Shown: positions 43,301-49,275 of the stretch, piece by piece
Numbering within the stretch: the first letter of the stretch is position 1
Layout of the letters: every line of letters begins with the position of its first letter
NCBI GenBank assembly: GCA_964436935.1
Contig: CAYTES010000001.1
Location: forward strand, 26,960 to 90,959
Origin: CAYTES01 sp964436935
GTDB taxonomy: Bacteria > Patescibacteriota > Gracilibacteria > UBA1369 > UBA12473
Length of the DNA: 64,000 nucleotides
Reading direction: 5' to 3'
Program-made: the position numbers and the translations under genes
The notes under the pieces: model-generated
Told to the model about the DNA's origin: nothing
The model's input: only the letters and a program-made list of their open reading frames with translations
The model's database searches: none

Positions 43301-45863
43301 TAGCGACAAAAAAGAGTATGAACCTGGAGAAAAAGTAACCCTGGACTTCAAAGTACAGGAAAAAAAGAGTGGAAAAGGCGTGCCGGCTCAAGTGAACTTG
43401 TCACTTGTCGACGAAGCCTACTACGAACTCTATCCGGAAAGCTTCAGGGATCCACTCGGATTTCTATATAACGATGTTTCCGGGAATGTAGAATTCAAAT
43501 ACGCCTCTCAAGTGAACCCGATGAACACTCAAGAAACGGGGGGCATGGGCGGCTGTTTCATAGCCGGGACTTTAATAAAGATGGCCGACGGAAGTACAAA
43601 AAAAATTGAAAACATTCAAAAAGGAGATATCATCTTGACGCGAAAAGACGAATGGAGCAATAAAAAAATAGACGCCGAAGTGACGCAAACTTTTGAAAAA
43701 AAGGTTGGAGAATATCTGTGGATCAATGAAAATCTTGGAATCACGGAGGAACATATCCTCTTTGTGAATGGGCAATGGCAGTTAGCCGGTGAAATTAAAA
43801 TCGGAGATACTCTCATCAATGAATCCGGCAAGTCGGTAACAATCACATCGATTGAACAAAAAAGAAAATCCATAATGGTCTATAACTTCACGGTGGCCGA
43901 CCATCACACCTATTTCGCCAACGGAATTTATGTCCACAACGATAAAGGGGGAACACGGGAAGATTTCAGGGACACCGCAGTCTTCTCAGTGGTGTCCACC
44001 GATGCAAACGGATGGGGAACCTTCACCTTCACCTTACCGGACAATATCACTTCCTGGCAGGTTAGTGCCGGGGCGGTACGAGGAGGAGAAAAAGTTCAAG
44101 GCGGATACTCAAATATTCCTTTAAAGGTTTCCCGAGCGCTCTTTGTGGTCCCCAATGTGAATACACAATACCTGGTAGGAGATGAACCCAATATTCCAGT
44201 CCGTGCGTACGGAAGTGCATTGGAAGAAAGTGCAGCAATAAATTTCACGATCAAATCCGAAACATTAAATCTCAATATATCCACCGAAGGAAAAGCGTTT
44301 GAAACCAGCTATGCGGCACTACCTCCACTGAGCGAGGGGCAACATAGCCTGGAAGTGCGAGGAAAAGACGAATCCGGGAACAGTGATGGAGTAAAATTGA
44401 ATTTTGAAGTAAAAGAAAGCAACCTTGAACAAACCGTGGCGAAAGAAGAAAAAATTCAAGAAGGAACAAATCTTGATGGCTCTCTAACCCACCGAACCGA
44501 TGTGACCTTCGTGAACAAAGAAATGGCAAGTGTCTATAATTTTCTCCAAGTTGCCGCAGCGAGGCAAGGTGAACGAGTGGATGAAGCGGTGGCTCGAGCC
44601 GTGGGGACAAAAAATTTAAATACCTATTTCAAAGGAAAATATACGCTTCGCGAATTTTCAAATTTGCGCTACCAATACGCTCCAATGACGGGCGAAGGGT
44701 TGGGGGTGGCCCTACTCCCCTATTCCGATACGGACCTGCGACTAAGCGTGCTTGTTGCCGCGGTGGATGCCGACCTCTGGGATACCGCGGGATTAAAACA
44801 ATACTTTCAGTTCATCCTGGAAAATGAAGAGACCTCCGTTTCCGAAAAAATAATGTCCATCACGGGACTTGCCGCTTTAGGAAAAAAACCGCTCAACGAA
44901 TTGAACTACCTCGTGGAAAATTTCGACCTGTCGCTCGAAGATAAAATCTATGCCGCATGGGGATATTCGCTGCTCGAAGATTCGTCAAAATCCACCAAAT
45001 TATTCATACAACTGCTGGAAGAATCCAAAGAAACCATCGACAATACCCTCTACCTCACCGCTTCTCAGGCCACACTGGAAGAAACACTTTCGTGGACCAC
45101 GCTCATGGCAGGATTGGCCCAACGTTTGGGAAGCGATCAAAGAGACGCCCTATGGAACTATGTGATTGAACATGAAGAAGAACTGGAGGAAACACATTTA
45201 GGACGAATTGATTTGGAAAAACTGTTGGTTGTTAAATATCGACTTTCTTCCAACGCATCCGACATAGAAAGTTCATTCTCCCTCAATGGGGAGAAAATCA
45301 TCTTAAAAAACAACGACGTCTACACCTTATCCGTAACACCTGAAGAATTGGGACGATTGAATTTTAAAAATATCAAAGGAGAAATTTTCGCCATCACGAC
45401 CTATAGAGAAAAAACACAAATAGATTCCATTCAAAACAGCGCCACATTAAAACTGAGCAAGGTATACCGGGTGAACGGAGAAGAACGCAGCACATTTAAA
45501 CCAGGGGACATCATACAAGTTTACTTTAAAGTGGAGGTTCCGGTGGAAGTGGAAGGATCCTATCGTATCACCGACTACCTGCCCAGTGGCCTACAAAGTG
45601 CCAGTAATACTTATGTGCCGCTACAATGGGAATTGGTCCAAAATACAAGCATGCATCTTCATCCTTATGAAGACCAAGGACAAGAACTTTCTTTTTATAT
45701 CAGTTGCAACCCGGACTATCCCTGCGAACCTAAAGAATTTTATTATCTTGCACGCGTGATCAATACAGGAAAATTCATCGATGAACCGGCCATCATTCAA
45801 GGCATTGAAGATCCCGATCAAATACGAGCTGAAGGAGAGCGTCAATGGATCACGATCGAATGA
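40329..45863 (+). CDS. Membrane-anchored alpha-2-macroglobulin with an embedded Hint/BIL domain
   Basis: A 1844-residue protein from the ATG at 40329. Order: a basic cytosolic tail (1-61; 'ARPQFKDELRQKLMHQARE', like anti-sigma N-termini), one membrane helix (63-81), two Ig-like Big_5-type domains (about 95-305), macroglobulin MG domains (MG2-type 'EREVYRPDDTVFYWGFLQGR' at about 538-557), a Hint domain (1076-1204), then 'REDFRDTAVFSVVSTDANGWGTFTFTLPDNITSWQ' (about 1210), a helical thioester-like domain (about 1398-1640) without the CxEQ thioester, and a C-terminal MG10-like domain. Bacterial macroglobulins trap proteases that cut the bait region; here Hint occupies that region. It lies 60 bp after the ECF sigma gene and is probably co-transcribed. 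Confidence 0.93.
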   Translation: MNPLEFYLKQLAAMVKRKARPQFKDELRQKLMHQARELNEKPASRWKEAWKNFRNSIFQGHRWVSVTAAMLILVIGTLAINPGGFKNNPVQLVNLAEAQDFYTLTPSLSDTNGISEETTFKLASKENLDVEEVKQNLSISPEIAFEIDKTAGNTLEIKPLGTLEPGTVYQFKLEGQNLKNNPFPKEFSWSYEVSEEFKITGTLPKNHENYIYINTGIEISFNRNGVEIENFKNHFSITPAVEGTFDVKGKTGIFIPKTEDGLKPSTIYKVAIKSGLGIKNSEKILQENFNFEFKTQEEGNVEGEEISFDKEIYDFNPNLNPNLGVNYYRIDTYNDEQNVEVSINLYRYPTGEAYLEALRGYREISPQWAYYTNRIYGDIPTDGLEKVLEIPKINAALNPANYGRWMSLPQSLNEGYYLIEMQKGNLKDQSFVQVSPLASYIAFSKEKSIIWVNNTATKGPVENATVEILDHDLEAKTNNEGVASFEELNSKIKLPEEDQTALYLKITSGEKNVYYETVLNPTTPNETNDTWQVLQTEREVYRPDDTVFYWGFLQGREKPLQKNAKMVITPSYLTYAKEIAGEQEKNTILHEENIVLKDGEAFEGKVNLKKFNPGYYMMYIIQDDNIVSRTGFSVSNYIKPAYQIVVDPEKTVLLEGESTPVKITARFFEGTPVAHTNLRYEMWGETPQVLTTDEKGEIITTMTAKVDCPDINYCSWENYQGIYVTPVQEELADIQGQTTVRIIRSKAHANPIELSHKALSMTVHTVDLEKINHNSSNWKESSDVEAGPSANTPIEVSITRVDWIQIETGEYYDNIDKQIHKTYQSVQEEIPMPAIQGKTDAEGKFNYNLTLDPAHDYRMVIKITDAEGAFYTENSWLSKKTPDGNTEFLMLETNKGGTTEREVFKQGEEVQISMIGVSETTSNHYLFLQTQDGILNEKISTEPRYEFKLKKEHIPNLWISGVQFDGTYYQSAGEKNIEYDAEEERLDIEMHSDKKEYEPGEKVTLDFKVQEKKSGKGVPAQVNLSLVDEAYYELYPESFRDPLGFLYNDVSGNVEFKYASQVNPMNTQETGGMGGCFIAGTLIKMADGSTKKIENIQKGDIILTRKDEWSNKKIDAEVTQTFEKKVGEYLWINENLGITEEHILFVNGQWQLAGEIKIGDTLINESGKSVTITSIEQKRKSIMVYNFTVADHHTYFANGIYVHNDKGGTREDFRDTAVFSVVSTDANGWGTFTFTLPDNITSWQVSAGAVRGGEKVQGGYSNIPLKVSRALFVVPNVNTQYLVGDEPNIPVRAYGSALEESAAINFTIKSETLNLNISTEGKAFETSYAALPPLSEGQHSLEVRGKDESGNSDGVKLNFEVKESNLEQTVAKEEKIQEGTNLDGSLTHRTDVTFVNKEMASVYNFLQVAAARQGERVDEAVARAVGTKNLNTYFKGKYTLREFSNLRYQYAPMTGEGLGVALLPYSDTDLRLSVLVAAVDADLWDTAGLKQYFQFILENEETSVSEKIMSITGLAALGKKPLNELNYLVENFDLSLEDKIYAAWGYSLLEDSSKSTKLFIQLLEESKETIDNTLYLTASQATLEETLSWTTLMAGLAQRLGSDQRDALWNYVIEHEEELEETHLGRIDLEKLLVVKYRLSSNASDIESSFSLNGEKIILKNNDVYTLSVTPEELGRLNFKNIKGEIFAITTYREKTQIDSIQNSATLKLSKVYRVNGEERSTFKPGDIIQVYFKVEVPVEVEGSYRITDYLPSGLQSASNTYVPLQWELVQNTSMHLHPYEDQGQELSFYISCNPDYPCEPKEFYYLARVINTGKFIDEPAIIQGIEDPDQIRAEGERQWITIE
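43554..43940 (+). other. Hint / bacterial intein-like (BIL, type A-like) domain inside the macroglobulin
   Basis: This in-frame segment codes 129 residues. The N-terminal block is 'CFIAGTLIKMADGSTKKIE' (Cys1, splice block A) then 'IQKGDIIL'. Block B is 'NLGITEEHILFVNGQW' with the TxxH His. The C-terminal blocks are 'KSIMVYNFTVADHHTYFANG' then 'IYVHN', with penultimate His and final Asn1204. The next residue is Asp and not Cys, Ser or Thr, as in bacterial intein-like domains. No homing endonuclease is inserted. The flanks 'GGMGG' and 'DKGG' look like flexible linkers. Confidence 0.93.
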
Positions 45864-45920
45864 TCTGAAAATCAGAGATTGGAGGTCAACACGCTCAACT
45901 TACCTCACCCACTTTAGTTC

Positions 45921-46136
45921 ATGCACTTCTTCGGAAATAAAATCCGGCAATGCTACAAAAAAATCCTCACCATTTGCAATACGAAAATCCGTGAAGGAAC
46001 CAAGGATTTAACCTACGAGTCCACCAGTGAAATTCCAAAAAATCAGGTGGGATTGATTCTAGGCACCGCGCAATATTTAAAAGACGGAAGAAAAAAACTA
46101 TACCACAGAAGGTATTTTAAAGATGCTCCCTTCTGA
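45921..46136 (+). pseudogene. Truncated SanA/YdcF-like (DUF218) fragment
   Basis: A 71-residue open frame ending early. 'STSEIPKNQVGLILGTAQYLKDGRKKLYHRRYFKDA' matches the start of the DUF218 domain in SanA-type proteins (E. coli SanA: LPYRQVGVVLGTAKYYRTG...YYRYRI..A). The rest of the ~200-residue domain is missing. The N-terminal membrane segment is also absent or degraded. About 20 bp after its stop codon begins a structured repeat (46156-46269), which may mark the break. SanA-like proteins act in envelope permeability. Confidence 0.6.
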
Positions 46137-46155
46137 ATTAAAAAATAGAGATAGG

Positions 46156-46269
46156 GAAGCTCTGAAAAACATAATTCGCCCGAGCGCGGGCCCACGAAGG
46201 GGAGAAATCGTTTGCAGCCCCGCAATGCGGGGTAAAAATTGTAATAGTAAGTATATTTTTCAGAGCTTC
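46156..46269. repeat. Structured repeat with 14-bp perfect inverted arms (copy A of the second core type)
   Basis: Perfect arms at 46156-46169 and 46256-46269 extend to ~18 bp with one mismatch. The core at 46176-46250 contains a GCCCG-AGCG-CGGGC hairpin, a box ACGAAGGGGAGAAAT, a second hairpin CCCCGC-AAT-GCGGGG and an AT-rich end 'TAAAAATTGTAATAGTAA'. The core recurs at 63933-64000. Confidence 0.8.
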
Positions 46270-46350
46270 TTAGGCACAGTATGAAAGAAAGCTTTCAAAA
46301 TAAGAAAAAAATGACCTAAAAATGGAGAAATCAAAATTCTAAAAAAGAAA

Positions 46351-46560
46351 ATGCCGCTCAACATGAGCAACCTTGTTTTGCTCCTAATCCTCTGGTCAAC
46401 CGCCCTGGGGCTAACCGGCTCAGTGCTCTTTCAAAACTGGCCCCAGATCCAAACGTACTTAGAGGAGGCGCAAAATCCAGAAAATACCATGCCCTGGGAA
46501 GCCCCGGAGGCTCCTGAACAGGCTGATCCCGTAGAATATCGCCAAGAAGAAAATTTTTAA
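46351..46560 (+). CDS. Small single-pass membrane protein
   Basis: A 69-residue protein with one N-terminal hydrophobic helix (about 5-27) and an acidic, Pro/Glu-rich tail. It may be an anchored extracytoplasmic peptide. It is not recognised. It lies 33 bp before the NlpC/P60-like gene and could be on the same transcript. Confidence 0.5.
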   Translation: MPLNMSNLVLLLILWSTALGLTGSVLFQNWPQIQTYLEEAQNPENTMPWEAPEAPEQADPVEYRQEENF

Positions 46561-46593
46561 GGAGAGTAATGATTTTTGTAGTATAATTTAATC

Positions 46594-48021
46594 ATGCCCA
46601 ACTCCCTAAGCGCTGCGCCGCAGTCATCACGTAGCGAATCCATCGACACATCTCGTACACAGAAAAATTCACAATCCTTCAAAGAAATTTTAAAAAACAC
46701 ACTCGCCAATCTAGACCAAAATCCGGAGCTTTCGTCCAAGGAAGAAAAAATCTATCGAAAAACCCTTCGAAAACTCGAATCCACATATAAGGAAAAACTG
46801 GACACCCTCCAGTTGAATACAGAGGCCGAAATAGCCGATTTAAAGAGGGAAATCCAAAACGATCTCGACGCGCTATTTCAAGATGAAAAATTTTCCAGAA
46901 CCGATGTGGTGGATCTTTCAAAAACCGTAGCTGGGGTGATCCGACGAAAATCGGTAGAAAAAACATTGCAAGAAAATTTCAGCGAAATGACACTAGAAGA
47001 TTTAAGAGAACTGCCCATCGATACCTTGATCGGTTTAGAGAATAAACACGAGGGCATTTTACTCTATGCTTTCACCGATTTTATCGATGCTAAACAGAAA
47101 ATTGATCTGTCAAATTTTGAAAACTTTTATAAGGCTCCTTCCGTTGGAACGCAGCTTCGTGTGGACTTTAGAGGCAATAAAGAAGCGGAGAACAAGTTGG
47201 GAGCCGCCGATATTTTGCCGCCCTCTGTTCGGCAAGTCACAGTCCATGAAAATGGAGATCCCGCACTCGCTCGAACCAGCGAACGTCGACTAGGCTTAAA
47301 AGGACAAAATAAAAGCGGTCATGGATTTTTTGATGAGGAAGGCTATATTCCAATCTTTAGCGGAGACACCATGATTGTGGGGGGCGTGGATATGCATTTC
47401 GAGAAAAATTACCGAAAATCAGATGGCTCACTCGATTACGATAAATATGAAGGAAATCAGAAAAAAATACCGAATGACATCGAAAATGATGTGCGGTACC
47501 TTCAAAAATTAAAAGCGAAAGGAAAATCCCTGAGTAAAACCTATACCGAAGAAGATCTCGCCAACTTGGAACAAAAAATGCTCACGAATTCCGCCGATCG
47601 AAAAGAGTTGATCCAAAGCATCAAAAATCATATCGGAAAACCGGGAGATCATTGCTGGGACTGGGTCAATAAGGTCTACAACGCGGCCGGTTTTTCGCAA
47701 GAAAAACGGGTCACGGTCTACCAACATTCCAAATACGAACAACGCTCCAAAGGAAAAAAATTCAATCGGGAGCGTCCCGGCAAACACGAAAACCCCTCGG
47801 CAATGAAAGGACTGCAACCCGGAGACTGGGTCTTTTTCTTCAATCAAAACAAATGGGATGCAGTAGGAGATCATAGCGCTCTATTCCTGCGTTGGATCGA
47901 TGCGGAAAAAGGCATCGCCGAAATGGCCAGCTGCCCGGGAGCCGATAGGCCGGGCCGAATCCATCACACCAATTTCATGAAAACACCGATCACAACCATC
48001 ATTAAGCCTGTAAATTCATGA
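46594..48021 (+). CDS. Protein with a C-terminal NlpC/P60- or CHAP-like cysteine peptidase domain
   Basis: A 475-residue protein. The N-terminal ~130 residues are charged and coiled-coil-like. The C-terminal ~125 residues look like a papain-like amidase: 'GDHCWDWVNKVYNAAG' with candidate nucleophile Cys354, 'LQPGDWVFFFNQ', and 'GDHSALFLRWID' with candidate His427. Such enzymes cleave peptidoglycan peptides or amides. There is no obvious signal peptide, so export is uncertain. The stop overlaps the following transporter gene by 4 bp (ATGA). Confidence 0.65.
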   Translation: MPNSLSAAPQSSRSESIDTSRTQKNSQSFKEILKNTLANLDQNPELSSKEEKIYRKTLRKLESTYKEKLDTLQLNTEAEIADLKREIQNDLDALFQDEKFSRTDVVDLSKTVAGVIRRKSVEKTLQENFSEMTLEDLRELPIDTLIGLENKHEGILLYAFTDFIDAKQKIDLSNFENFYKAPSVGTQLRVDFRGNKEAENKLGAADILPPSVRQVTVHENGDPALARTSERRLGLKGQNKSGHGFFDEEGYIPIFSGDTMIVGGVDMHFEKNYRKSDGSLDYDKYEGNQKKIPNDIENDVRYLQKLKAKGKSLSKTYTEEDLANLEQKMLTNSADRKELIQSIKNHIGKPGDHCWDWVNKVYNAAGFSQEKRVTVYQHSKYEQRSKGKKFNRERPGKHENPSAMKGLQPGDWVFFFNQNKWDAVGDHSALFLRWIDAEKGIAEMASCPGADRPGRIHHTNFMKTPITTIIKPVNS

Positions 48022-48857
48022 TCGGCCCCCTTTTCGCTTTCGGAACACTCCTCAGCTGGTCTATTTCAGATCTTATCTGCAAGGTAGCCCTCAAACAGCA
48101 AACCCTGTGGTTCGTGAGTGTGTGGGGGCAACTCATCGGAGGGATTGGAATTATTGTACTCGGAATATCTCTGGGAGAAATTCGAGAAATTCCGATCAAG
48201 AGTTGGAATTGGATTGTTTTATTTTCCGCCCTCAATACACTTGGAATATTCTTTTTCTACAAAGCCATTCAACACAAAGGGGTGGCATTAACGCTGCCCA
48301 TCATTTATTCCTGGTCGGTGCCCACCATAGTGCTCAGCCTTATTTTCCTAAATCAACATCCGTCTCCTCTGGAATGGATGGGCGTGGGGTTCATACTGAT
48401 GGGAATATTTTGCGTAGGATTGGACACCACAAGTAAACGATGGATGGATCAAGGTGCTTTGGCGGCGTTGATTTCAATGCTGATCTGGGGTGTATTCTAT
48501 TTTTTCATTGGAAGCCCCAGCGAAGCCTATGGAGAATGGTGGATTGCGGGAAGTTTAAAAATAGGCACCGCCCTTTTAAGCTTTCCATTCTTAGTATATG
48601 AACAAAATAGTCGTAGCTCTAAAAAAGAAAAAATATTTTATGCGGTGGGACTTATTGGGATGCTCGATGCGTTAGGACTGGTGGCACTAACAAAAGCATT
48701 CCAGGAAAGCAGCACGGCGATCGTGACCGGGATTACCTCGACCACACCCGTTTTTGTGGCCTTATTTGGAATTTTTATTTTCAAAGAAAGGGTTAATCGA
48801 CAACAAGCCCTCGGAATTCTAAGTACGGTGGCAGGCTTGATTTTGCTAGTGATATAA
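48018..48857 (+). CDS. EamA/DMT-family transporter
   Basis: A 279-residue membrane protein with about ten helices arranged as two EamA repeats. The first ends near 'GVGFILMGIFCVGLD' and the second near 'VFVALFGIFIFKERVNRQQALGILSTVAGLILLVI', where 'KERVNRQQxxGI' is the classic EamA C-terminal motif. Members export metabolites or take up small molecules; the substrate is not predictable. It overlaps the NlpC/P60-like gene by 4 bp and is probably translated from the same mRNA. Confidence 0.88.
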   Translation: MIGPLFAFGTLLSWSISDLICKVALKQQTLWFVSVWGQLIGGIGIIVLGISLGEIREIPIKSWNWIVLFSALNTLGIFFFYKAIQHKGVALTLPIIYSWSVPTIVLSLIFLNQHPSPLEWMGVGFILMGIFCVGLDTTSKRWMDQGALAALISMLIWGVFYFFIGSPSEAYGEWWIAGSLKIGTALLSFPFLVYEQNSRSSKKEKIFYAVGLIGMLDALGLVALTKAFQESSTAIVTGITSTTPVFVALFGIFIFKERVNRQQALGILSTVAGLILLVI

Positions 48858-48969
48858 GCACCTCCCCTATGACTTCCTGACTCATAACAATTCATATACA
48901 AGTCAGAAGGTCCATAAGTGAGAGAAAACATCTTATTCCACGCCAACTCTCAATGGCATGAAATGCACA

Positions 48970-49275
48970 TTACTTGGCTTCTTCCTTGGCACAAGCCTCG
49001 CTGGCACACGCTTCTTCCTTCTTATCCGCTTCCTTGGAAGCCACTTCCAAAGCTTCCTCAGCGGCTTTCTTTGCAGCCTCATCTGGCATATCGGTATTCA
49101 TAAGATGAATGGGGTTAAAAGATAATATCTTAGAGTAGCTCTTTTCATTACCCTTAGATAGGAGGAAAGGGAAAAGCAGATGGACACAATAAAACACACC
49201 AGCAATAGCCCATCCAAGACTACCAAGGGATACGAACACCCCCAACCACATCATAATCTCCATCAAGTCCAACAT
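48970..49275 (-). CDS. Possible small membrane protein overlapping the SLH gene end
   Basis: An open frame of up to 101 residues. It has a hydrophobic helix ('MWLGVFVSLGSLGWAIAGVFYCVHLLFPFLL') and an Ala/Glu/Lys-rich tail with two Cys ('DKKEEACASEACAKEEAK'). Its 5' end overlaps the 3' end of the 878-residue SLH gene by 56 bp in another frame. An internal ATG at 49101 would give only the 43-residue tail. It looks more protein-like than a random frame, but no homologue is recognised. Confidence 0.4.
   Translation of the reverse strand: MLDLMEIMMWLGVFVSLGSLGWAIAGVFYCVHLLFPFLLSKGNEKSYSKILSFNPIHLMNTDMPDEAAKKAAEEALEVASKEADKKEEACASEACAKEEAK

Noticed and set aside
43554..43940. Hint domain as a full mobile intein
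   Set aside because: There is no homing endonuclease and no +1 Cys/Ser/Thr, and the host site is a bait loop instead of a conserved catalytic site. Bacterial intein-like fits better.
48871..48912. Imperfect 12-bp inverted repeat after the DMT transporter
   Set aside because: It has mismatches, an 18-nt loop, no T-run and no core shared with the other repeats; too weak to call.
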